The translations under genes were made by a program, and so were the position numbers. A model generated the notes under the pieces. That model was not told where the DNA came from, did not search any database, and saw only the letters and a list, made by a program, of their open reading frames with translations. This document shows positions 1-5,139 of a stretch of DNA of 5,139 nucleotides, piece by piece (the stretch's first letter is position 1; every line of letters begins with the position of its first letter). Source of the DNA: an uncultured Ruminococcus sp. (GTDB lineage: Bacteria; Bacillota; Clostridia; Oscillospirales; Acutalibacteraceae); contig CAJOHT010000090.1 in the NCBI GenBank assembly GCA_905234305.1, positions 1-5,139 on the forward strand. The letters run 5' to 3'.

Positions 1-423
1 GCCTACCACAACAGAATCAACTCCAAAAACGAAATAAACGCAATACGCGGTTATGCTAAAGAAAAAGGACTTAAAACAATTGCTATAGGCGGCTCACTTC
101 CGTGGTGCGATGAATTTGCCGTTATTTCTCCGTTTCAGGTATTAGCGTATTTTAAACATGCACATTGCATTATAACAGATACCTTTCACGGCACAGTAAT
201 GGCGGCAAAACTAAACAAATCTTTCGGCACTATCGTACGGGAAAGCAATAAAAACAAATTAGATGATCTGCTTAAAAGGTTAAAAATAGAAAACCATAAA
301 CTGACGGATATAAACCTTATAAATAAAGTATTTGACCAACAAGATGATTTTAAAAACTGTAACACAGTTATTGAAGACGGACAGAAAAGAGCGTTGGAAT
401 ATTTAGAAAAAACAGCTTTGTAA
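1..423 (+). CDS. Polysaccharide pyruvyl transferase family protein, C-terminal fragment (5' end outside window)
   Basis: The reading frame is open from base 1 to a TAA at 421-423 and gives 140 residues with no start, so the gene begins upstream of the window. The diagnostic segment is ITDTFHGTVMAAK (residues 58-70 of the fragment), preceded by SPFQVLAYFKHA. This matches the conserved C-terminal block of the polysaccharide pyruvyl transferase family (PF04230), in which an Asp-x-Phe-His-Gly motif lies near the active site. Family members are cytoplasmic GT-B-like enzymes of roughly 350-400 residues, so more than 200 N-terminal residues are probably missing. Characterised relatives transfer pyruvate from phosphoenolpyruvate to a sugar of a surface glycan, but many members are untested and the exact substrate here is unknown. 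The gene lies 9 nt before a flippase gene, which supports a role in polysaccharide assembly. Internal ATG codons such as the one at 199 are not the start, because homologous sequence continues upstream of them. Confidence 0.87.
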   Translation, partial: AYHNRINSKNEINAIRGYAKEKGLKTIAIGGSLPWCDEFAVISPFQVLAYFKHAHCIITDTFHGTVMAAKLNKSFGTIVRESNKNKLDDLLKRLKIENHKLTDINLINKVFDQQDDFKNCNTVIEDGQKRALEYLEKTAL

Positions 424-427
424 GAGG
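422..427 (+). promoter_or_regulatory. Ribosome binding site of the flippase gene, overlapping the upstream stop codon
   Basis: AAGAGG matches the Shine-Dalgarno core at five of six bases and lies 5 nt before the ATG at 433. Its first two bases are the last two of the TAA that ends the preceding gene, so ribosomes finishing that gene sit over this site. That arrangement favours coupled translation and supports the ATG at 433 as the start. Confidence 0.7.
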
Positions 428-432
428 CAATA

Positions 433-1812
433 ATGAAAAAACTTAAACTATCGGAATCTCTTAAAAATGTAACTAAAATATCTACGGGAAATGTTGTCGG
501 CCAGATTATCGCAATTGTCACATTACCTTTTATCTCCAGAATTTACGGAGCTGAAATAATTGGAATCTGGGCGGTAATTACCGCGTTAGCAAATATCGTA
601 TCTAATATCTCAGATCTTGGGTTAGCTAATTCACTTATGATGTGCGGTGATAATGAAATTATTCCCCGCTACAGCATAGTATCAAAAATTTCTATGTATG
701 TCAGTATGTTATCAGGAGTAGTAGTATTCTTATATTATATTCTGACTGGACAAGAACTCCAATACTCAATTACAGTTTGCGGCTTTCTGATTATGTACAC
801 ATTTACTCTGCGGCAAGTACAAATTTGCTACACCCTGCTCTCGAGATACAAAGAGTATAGTATACTAATGATGAATTCCGCTATAAGATTCGGTAGTGTA
901 GCTGTTATTTCTATAGGGTTGGGAATGCTCGGTTTTATTCAATACGGATATTTTATAGGAAATGTTGCGGGGCAAATACTTACTCTGCTTCATATGAGAA
1001 AAAAATTGCCTAAAATTCAAAAGAAAAACAAGATATCTGAATATACCGACGTTATCAAAGGCAATATCGACTACGTAAGGTACCAGATGCCCGCTTCCAT
1101 TACAGTTATGCTCAGGACAGAACTGCCTAACCTTTTAATAGGCGCGCTGTTCGGCAATAAAATACTGGGATACTTCTCTATTTCACAAAAATTACTCACA
1201 ATACCTGTAACTTTCATCGGACAATCGTTAGGAACTGTTTTCTATCAAAGAGCGGCAGAAATGTCACGTCTTGGACAAAACATAGGACAATTTTTAAAGC
1301 GCAATATCAACAGAAGTATGCTATTAGCAGTTATACCGATGACACTTTTCGCCGCTTTCGGTGATGTTGCGATAAATATTTTCTTCGGAGTCGAATACAG
1401 CGTCGGCGGAGTCATTTGCAGAATCATAGTATTCCGTTCCTTGTTTAACTTTATTTCAACCGCAACGCGCGGACTTGATATTGTTATAAATAAGCAGCAG
1501 TACGTTCTTTACACTTGCATCGCGCAAACGATACTTGCCGTTGGAAGCGTATTGTGCGGGTTCTACGTATTCCATGATATTATTGCCACTTCTATAATTC
1601 TTGTTGTCACTTTTATTATTATACAAATTATGTACTTCTGCTTTATGTACAAGTTCATCGGACTTAATCCGCTTATATATCTGCGCGATACTGCAATTAT
1701 AGTAGGTTTAATGTTTGCGCTTTCAATTGTGTTAAGATATGCAGTAATCTGGATTTTACAAGCCTTTCCAAATGGTTTCTTTAATTATTTACTCAGTATG
1801 TTCGTGTTATAA
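433..1812 (+). CDS. Wzx-type oligosaccharide/polysaccharide flippase (MOP/MVF superfamily membrane protein)
   Basis: This 459-residue protein is almost wholly hydrophobic, with about 12-14 candidate membrane segments by eye (roughly residues 19-36, 43-62, 84-105, 110-130, 146-167, 170-187, 220-240, 248-270, 296-318, 328-345, 360-380, 384-405, 418-440 and possibly 443-458). The N-terminus resembles polysaccharide biosynthesis/export proteins (PF01943/PF13440): a GNVVGQ helix, then LPFISRIYGAEIIGIWAV, a form of the usual 'l.Rlyg...fG.ya' block. The middle carries ELPNLLIGALFGNKILGYFS and a following PVTFIGQSLGTVFYQRAAE segment, also typical of Wzx. Such proteins flip lipid-linked glycan units from the cytoplasmic to the outer face of the membrane. 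Length is normal for the family. The start is set by AAGAGG 5 nt upstream. The gene lies between a pyruvyl transferase-like gene and an FrhB-like gene and is probably cotranscribed with both. Substrate cannot be read from sequence, because Wzx proteins diverge strongly. Confidence 0.9.
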   Translation: MKKLKLSESLKNVTKISTGNVVGQIIAIVTLPFISRIYGAEIIGIWAVITALANIVSNISDLGLANSLMMCGDNEIIPRYSIVSKISMYVSMLSGVVVFLYYILTGQELQYSITVCGFLIMYTFTLRQVQICYTLLSRYKEYSILMMNSAIRFGSVAVISIGLGMLGFIQYGYFIGNVAGQILTLLHMRKKLPKIQKKNKISEYTDVIKGNIDYVRYQMPASITVMLRTELPNLLIGALFGNKILGYFSISQKLLTIPVTFIGQSLGTVFYQRAAEMSRLGQNIGQFLKRNINRSMLLAVIPMTLFAAFGDVAINIFFGVEYSVGGVICRIIVFRSLFNFISTATRGLDIVINKQQYVLYTCIAQTILAVGSVLCGFYVFHDIIATSIILVVTFIIIQIMYFCFMYKFIGLNPLIYLRDTAIIVGLMFALSIVLRYAVIWILQAFPNGFFNYLLSMFVL

Positions 1813-1819
1813 TACCTAC

Positions 1820-1824
1820 GGAGG
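1820..1824 (+). promoter_or_regulatory. Ribosome binding site of the FrhB-like gene
   Basis: GGAGG, a strong Shine-Dalgarno core, lies 9 nt before the ATG at 1834 and 7 nt after the flippase stop codon. It fixes the start of the downstream protein. The 21-nt gap shows no promoter or terminator, so cotranscription with the flippase gene is expected. Confidence 0.8.
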
Positions 1825-1833
1825 ATAAACTTT

Positions 1834-2931
1834 ATGTTAACTGTATGTAAAAAAGACAATTGCGCGGGATGTATGGCGTGCGTCGAAATATGTCCAAAAA
1901 ATGCAATAAAAATAATCGATACAATCGGCGAGTATAACGCCGTTATTGACAAAGAAAAATGTATAGACTGCGACGCTTGCAGAAACGTTTGTCAGGTTAA
2001 CAATCCGCCGAAACTCCAAAAATGCACATACTGGAAAGAAGGCTGGGCTGAAGATGAGGCAATAAGAAAAAGCTCATCCTCGGGAGGATTCGCCACAGCT
2101 ATTATTCACGCTTTTCTAAAGGGAAACGGAGTCGTATGCAGTTGCCGTGCGGACAAAAACGGCTTTGGCTTCGCTTTTGCCGATAGAGAAGAACAATACT
2201 CCGAGTTTTCGGGTTCTAAATATGTAAAAAGCAATCCTTCAGGCATTTATAAAAAAATTCGGAAACTTCTCCGAGAAGGGAAAAAAGTGCTGTTTATCGG
2301 ATTGCCGTGTCAGGCAGCAGCACTGAAAAACTTTATAGGAGAGAATGATAATCTTTATATTGCCGACTTAATCTGTCACGGCTCCCCTTCTCCGAAAGCA
2401 TTGGAGCGTTTTTTGGCAGATTACAACATCAAGTTAAGCGACGCTGAAAGTATTACATTCAGAACGGGCAATGACTTTCATATTGAAAAAGACGGCAAAC
2501 GTTTAATGGTTTTAAGAGACAGCTATACTAGAGCGTTCTTGGAAGGCGGTTTCTATACAGAAAATTGCTACAATTGCCGCTACGCAGCGCTTGAGCGTGT
2601 TTCCGACCTTACACTTGGCGATTCATGGGGCACTGAACTTCCAAATGAAGAAGTTACAAATGGTATTTCTTTAGCCTTATGCCAGACTGAAAAAGGTATT
2701 GAACTGCTTAAGAATTCAAATCTTAAACTTCTTGATACAAACCTTAATAAAGCAGTTGAGTATAATCACCAGTTAAACCACCCTTCTGTTCGACACAGTA
2801 AAAGATATAAACTTATCAGTGAATTAAAAAAAGGGACAAAGTTCAAGACAATAACAATGAAAGTATTTCCGAAACGTTATCTAAAATACTTCGTTTATAA
2901 TTCGCTTAATAAAATAGGAATAAAAAAATAG
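1834..2931 (+). CDS. Ferredoxin-domain protein of the coenzyme F420 hydrogenase/dehydrogenase beta-subunit (FrhB) family, glycan-locus type
   Basis: This 365-residue protein starts with two [4Fe-4S] cluster motifs: C10-x2-C13-x2-C16-x3-C20-P and C43-x2-C46-x2-C49-x3-C53. Family signatures follow in order: SSSGGFA (81-87) and GSKYV (127-131) in the N-terminal FrhB domain (PF04422-like), then GLPCQAAALK (156-165), ICHGSPSP (180-187), a C245-x2-C248 pair and SDLTLGDSWG (257-266) in the C-terminal domain (PF04432-like). FrhB proteins bind FAD and move electrons between iron-sulfur clusters and a deazaflavin or other acceptor. Firmicutes of this kind are not expected to make F420, so the partner is probably something else. 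Relatives with this ferredoxin-FrhB layout recur in exopolysaccharide loci beside pyruvyl transferases and flippases, as here, but their reaction is not established. A cytoplasmic redox step on a sugar or pyruvyl intermediate is only a guess. The C-terminus is strongly basic. Family assignment is secure, function is not. Confidence 0.9.
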   Translation: MLTVCKKDNCAGCMACVEICPKNAIKIIDTIGEYNAVIDKEKCIDCDACRNVCQVNNPPKLQKCTYWKEGWAEDEAIRKSSSSGGFATAIIHAFLKGNGVVCSCRADKNGFGFAFADREEQYSEFSGSKYVKSNPSGIYKKIRKLLREGKKVLFIGLPCQAAALKNFIGENDNLYIADLICHGSPSPKALERFLADYNIKLSDAESITFRTGNDFHIEKDGKRLMVLRDSYTRAFLEGGFYTENCYNCRYAALERVSDLTLGDSWGTELPNEEVTNGISLALCQTEKGIELLKNSNLKLLDTNLNKAVEYNHQLNHPSVRHSKRYKLISELKKGTKFKTITMKVFPKRYLKYFVYNSLNKIGIKK

Positions 2932-2939
2932 CTTCCTAT
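2914..2939 (+). other. Weak stem-loop across the FrhB-like gene stop codon
   Basis: ATAGGAA (2914-2920) and TTCCTAT (2933-2939) are perfect 7-nt inverted complements around a 12-nt A-rich loop that contains the TAG stop at 2929-2931. No T-run follows, so this is not a convincing terminator. It may only protect the mRNA 3' end, or be chance in AT-rich DNA. Confidence 0.3.
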
Positions 2940-2986
2940 ACCTCTAGATTCAAATTAGAGAAAACTAGTAATATAATTAGCATACG

Positions 2987-3010
2987 GTTTGTTATACTTT
3001 CATACCAAAC
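2987..3010. other. Imperfect stem-loop in the spacer between convergent genes
   Basis: GTTTGTTAT (2987-2995) pairs with ATACCAAAC (3002-3010) at eight of nine positions around a 6-nt loop, directly before the large terminator hairpin. No protein, promoter or other signal is seen in the 93-nt spacer apart from these hairpins. The role is unknown. It may extend the terminator structure. Confidence 0.3.
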
Positions 3011-3050
3011 AAAAAGAGTCTGCCTCAATCTGAGACAGACTCTTTATTAT
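3011..3050. terminator. Bidirectional intrinsic terminator between convergent genes
   Basis: The inverted repeat 3013-3027 / 3031-3045 forms 14 base pairs with one C/A mismatch (3023/3035) and a 3-nt loop. Its outer arms are AAAGAGTCTG and CAGACTCTTT. On the minus strand the stem is followed by TTTTTGTTTGG, a good U-tract. On the plus strand it is followed by the weaker TTTATTATT run. It can therefore end both the glycan operon arriving from the left and the nucleotidyltransferase gene arriving from the right. The last codons and the TGA stop of the minus-strand gene lie inside the stem. Confidence 0.85.
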
Positions 3051-4146
3051 TAATAACCTTTAACTCATACTCAACTTTCTTTCTGTACTTAGGCGAAATC
3101 AATCTTATTATACGGTAAATATAAAAAATCGGCAAAAGCACGGGACATTTCCGCACGGGATAGAAAATATCCTTCATATACGACAGCGGCGGGAAAATAC
3201 GTTTTAAGTAAAAATACTTCTTTCCCAGATCGTTTTGTCTGTTAACGATCTTGTTTTTAGTTTTACCGTAAGTTCCGCTATCAAGAATATACTCTTCAGC
3301 GTCGTCAAAATCCTCAAAATCTTCATTTTTAAACCATTTATCCGCCAGCACGGAAAACTCGTCGTAAAAAATATCTATTCCCAGTTTTTTTAATTCGCCG
3401 TAGAAATATTCCCTGTTAAGCTCAGGCATAAGTTTTTTATTGAGCAGATACACATCGCACACCGAGCGGATTCCCGTTCCCGATTCATGGTAATGCTTAT
3501 AAAGATGAGCGAGTACATAAATATAAGAATCTTCGCGGGTCATATTATATCTTGTCCCGTGTTTTTCAGCGCGCTCAAAAACATCTCTATAATAATTGTA
3601 AAAAGACGAATAGATCCTGAACAGCTCGCGGTGAAGCTCAAGGTGCATAAACGGGCGTTTTATATAGCTGTCGTCATACATATAATTGATACGATCGGCA
3701 GCATAACCGAGTTCGGTAACAACAGTTCCCGCTTTAGCGGCATCCTTAACCATAATATCAAGGTCGCTCATAAACCTGACGTCATCCGCAGGGTACATCT
3801 CACTTACCGCGAAACCTTTAACAGGCATATATTCTATTCCGTTTTTATCAAACGCGGAGCAAATAAGCGAAAACTCCTGATGCTGGACAATAGTTCTATG
3901 AACGCATTTATTACGCGCCTCCATCCAGCTTTTATATATCTGCGTATCAGGTTTATTCTTAAGCCGTTCTATCGCATAAAAAACAGTATTATCGATATGG
4001 TGAGATTTTGTGAACTGAAAAATAAACCCCCAGTCAGGTTCAAAATCAGGCTCCTCAGGCTTTTTCTCGTTTATAACCGCAGAAACTAACGATAAAGTAA
4101 ATCGGATATCGTTAAGGTTATTTTTGTTTGAAATCATATCTTTCAT
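3025..4146 (-). CDS. Nucleotidyltransferase family protein (PF14907-like), function unknown
   Basis: This is a 373-residue, mostly soluble protein. Residues 108-132 carry the hallmark of PF14907 (uncharacterised nucleotidyltransferase): PVKGFAVSEMYP, then R124-x3-D128-L-D130-I. The two Asp are the likely metal ligands of a polymerase-beta-type nucleotidyltransferase fold, and E170 in HLELHREL (168-175) is a candidate third carboxylate. A helical segment LAHLYKHYH (212-220) plus R227-x3-D231 and a C-terminal FPP...LLPIFYIYRIIRLI stretch (about 318-350) also look like this family. Members occur near glycan or peptide-modification genes, but no substrate can be assigned. Two in-frame TGA codons at 4153-4158 limit the start to ATG 4146 or Met4 (ATG at 4137). 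I prefer 4146, although only a weak GATGAG-like Shine-Dalgarno precedes it. The gene has its own promoter and ends inside its terminator. It converges with the glycan operon, so any joint function is inferred. Confidence 0.82.
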   Translation of the reverse strand: MKDMISNKNNLNDIRFTLSLVSAVINEKKPEEPDFEPDWGFIFQFTKSHHIDNTVFYAIERLKNKPDTQIYKSWMEARNKCVHRTIVQHQEFSLICSAFDKNGIEYMPVKGFAVSEMYPADDVRFMSDLDIMVKDAAKAGTVVTELGYAADRINYMYDDSYIKRPFMHLELHRELFRIYSSFYNYYRDVFERAEKHGTRYNMTREDSYIYVLAHLYKHYHESGTGIRSVCDVYLLNKKLMPELNREYFYGELKKLGIDIFYDEFSVLADKWFKNEDFEDFDDAEEYILDSGTYGKTKNKIVNRQNDLGKKYFYLKRIFPPLSYMKDIFYPVRKCPVLLPIFYIYRIIRLISPKYRKKVEYELKVINNKESVSD

Positions 4147-4205
4147 TTTATCTCATCATTTCATTATTATATGAATACACATTATTTCTCATATGCTTAC
4201 AAAAC

Positions 4206-4234
4206 ATTATACATAATATTATGCGGTTTTACAA
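4206..4234 (-). promoter_or_regulatory. Sigma-70/SigA-type promoter of the nucleotidyltransferase gene
   Basis: Read on the minus strand, TTGTAA (4234-4229) is the -35 element with four of six consensus bases, followed by a 17-nt spacer and a perfect TATAAT -10 element (4211-4206). Transcription would start near 4199, giving a leader of about 50 nt before the ATG at 4146. The promoter begins about 26 nt beyond the U-tract of the upstream metY terminator, so this gene is an independent transcription unit. I see no operator or riboswitch in the AT-rich leader. Confidence 0.75.
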
Positions 4235-4259
4235 GATATTTTTTTAGCTTGTTCATAAG

Positions 4260-4299
4260 AAAAAACGCGGTTAAGTTTACTTACCAACCGCGCTTTTTT
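4260..4299 (-). terminator. Intrinsic terminator of the metY gene
   Basis: On the minus strand the stem CGCGGTT (4292-4286) / AACCGCG (4272-4266) is followed by six U residues (4265-4260). The 13-nt loop contains further partial pairing (AAGT/ACTT). It begins 13 nt after the TAA that ends metY. The plus strand also has a six-T run (4294-4299), so the element is symmetric, but no plus-strand gene runs into it. GC-rich stem plus U-tract is a textbook rho-independent signal. Confidence 0.88.
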
Positions 4300-4305
4300 G
4301 TTGTT

Positions 4306-5139
4306 TTATATCGCTTTAAGAGCGTTTTCGAGGTCGGCGATAATATCGTCAACATCCTCTATTCCAACGCTTAAACGCATCATATCGGGCGCTACGCCTC
4401 CCGCTCTGAGTTCGTCATCGGTCATCTGACGGTGGGTGGAGCTTGCGGGATGCAGAATGCTGGTACGGGCGTCAGCTACGTGAGTTACTATAGCGCAGAG
4501 CTTAAGATTCTTCATAAACTCTTCAGCGCCCTTACGGCCGCCCTTAACTCCGAACGAAAGAACTCCGCAAGAACCGTTCGGGAGGTATTTTTTGCCCAGT
4601 TCATAATACTTATCTCCCTTAAGTCCGCAATACTGAACCCACTCCACCTTCTCGTGAGCGTTAAGATACTCGGCTACCGCCTGAGCGTTAGCGCAATGCT
4701 TCGGCATACGCACGTGGAGAGTTTCTATTCCGAGGTTGAAAAGGAACGCGTTAAACGCGGACGGTGAACTTCCGAAATCGCGCATAAGCTGAGCTACGCA
4801 TTTTGTGATATACGCGCCGCCGATACCGAATTTTTCAGCGTAAACGATACCGTGGTAGCTTTCGTCGGGAGTAGTAAGTCCAGGAAATTTATCGGCATGC
4901 TCAAGCCAGTTGAAATTACCACTGTCAATAATCGCTCCGCCTACGGATGTAGCGTGGCCGTCAAGATACTTTGTGGTCGAATGAGTAACAATATCAGCTC
5001 CCCACTCTATCGGACGGCAGTTCACGGGCGTTGCAAAGGTATTATCAATAATAAACGGAATACCGTTTTTATGAGCTACACGGGCGTACATCTCGATATC
5101 AAGAACAGCAAGCGCGGGGTTAGCGATTGTTTCGCCGAA
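4306..5139 (-). CDS. metY: O-acetylhomoserine sulfhydrylase / aminocarboxypropyltransferase, C-terminal 277 residues (5' end outside window)
   Basis: The frame is open from the window edge to TAA at 4308-4306. The protein is a PLP-dependent Cys/Met metabolism enzyme (PF01053) that makes homocysteine from O-acetylhomoserine and sulfide in the cytoplasm. In the fragment, FGETIANPALAVLDIE (1-16) is followed by IDNTFATP (31-38), whose D32 should contact the pyridine nitrogen of PLP. THSTTKYLDGHATSVGG (52-68) holds the Schiff-base Lys57 with phosphate-contacting Ser54 and Thr56. LHPASSTHRQ (229-238) and MRLSVGIEDVDDI (254-266) supply the C-terminal substrate-binding block, with Arg255 as the expected carboxylate ligand. 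The FPGLTTPDESYHGIVYAEKFG segment, absent from shorter gamma-lyases and cystathionine enzymes, favours MetY over methionine gamma-lyase. Full-length MetY is about 425-430 residues, so roughly 150 are missing. The Met at 5091 is internal, not the start. GC content is higher than in the glycan genes. Regulatory signals are outside the window. Confidence 0.93.
   Translation of the reverse strand, partial: FGETIANPALAVLDIEMYARVAHKNGIPFIIDNTFATPVNCRPIEWGADIVTHSTTKYLDGHATSVGGAIIDSGNFNWLEHADKFPGLTTPDESYHGIVYAEKFGIGGAYITKCVAQLMRDFGSSPSAFNAFLFNLGIETLHVRMPKHCANAQAVAEYLNAHEKVEWVQYCGLKGDKYYELGKKYLPNGSCGVLSFGVKGGRKGAEEFMKNLKLCAIVTHVADARTSILHPASSTHRQMTDDELRAGGVAPDMMRLSVGIEDVDDIIADLENALKAI

Noticed and set aside
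199..423. A small separate gene starting at the ATG at 199
   Set aside because: The frame is open and homologous to the pyruvyl transferase family upstream of 199, including the conserved ITDTFHG motif just before this ATG, so this Met is internal.
186..521. Minus-strand open frame of 111 codons
   Set aside because: It overlaps the end of the pyruvyl transferase gene and the start of the flippase on the opposite strand and has no recognisable domain. The plus-strand genes explain the region.
1245..2019. Short minus-strand frames at 1245-1427 and 1837-2019
   Set aside because: Both are about 60 codons, antisense to well-supported genes (flippase and the ferredoxin domain), with no start signals or recognisable product.
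3487..4089. Plus-strand open frame of 200 codons
   Set aside because: It lies wholly antisense to the nucleotidyltransferase gene, whose translation shows clear family motifs. The antisense product shows no recognisable domain and has no convincing ribosome site.
4171..4374. Plus-strand open frame of 67 codons across the promoter and terminator region
   Set aside because: It runs through the minus-strand promoter, the metY terminator hairpin and the metY C-terminal codons, with no ribosome site. The regulatory reading explains this stretch better.
4432..4767. Plus-strand open frame of 111 codons
   Set aside because: It is antisense to metY, where the PLP-enzyme motifs are unmistakable. The frame is a by-product of metY codon use.

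Overview
The window looks like chromosomal DNA from a low-to-moderate GC anaerobic Firmicute, most plausibly a gut or rumen Clostridia member (Ruminococcus/Oscillospiraceae-like). This is an inference from AT-rich coding, GGAGG-type ribosome binding sites, strong intrinsic terminators with U-tracts, and the gene families present. No rRNA or other taxonomic marker is in the window.

Layout: positions 1-2931 are the 3' end of a plus-strand operon for cell-surface glycan synthesis. It holds the C-terminal part of a polysaccharide pyruvyl transferase family protein (cut by the window start), a complete Wzx-type polysaccharide flippase, and a complete ferredoxin-domain protein of the coenzyme F420 hydrogenase/dehydrogenase beta-subunit (FrhB) family. 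The gaps of 9 and 21 nt, each carrying a Shine-Dalgarno sequence, indicate one transcript. Positions 2932-3024 are a short spacer between convergent genes with weak hairpins, running into a long inverted repeat that can terminate transcription from both sides.

Positions 3025-5139 lie on the minus strand and form two transcription units. One is a 373-aa nucleotidyltransferase-fold protein resembling PF14907, with its own near-consensus promoter. The other, upstream of it, is the C-terminal 277 residues of an O-acetylhomoserine sulfhydrylase (MetY-type, PLP-dependent), which ends at a strong intrinsic terminator and is cut by the window end. Base composition rises across the window: one 60-nt line in the flippase is 32% GC and one in metY is 52% GC. 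That fits a glycan locus placed beside an ordinary housekeeping gene.

How the genes work together: the pyruvyl transferase-like enzyme probably modifies a glycan repeat unit, the flippase moves the lipid-linked unit across the membrane, and the FrhB-like iron-sulfur flavoprotein is a recurrent partner of such enzymes whose reaction is not established. The nucleotidyltransferase may belong functionally to the surface-glycan neighbourhood but is transcribed separately. The metY gene is sulfur amino acid metabolism and is probably unrelated. I see no clearly novel system. The least explained parts are the FrhB-like redox protein and the nucleotidyltransferase-fold protein.
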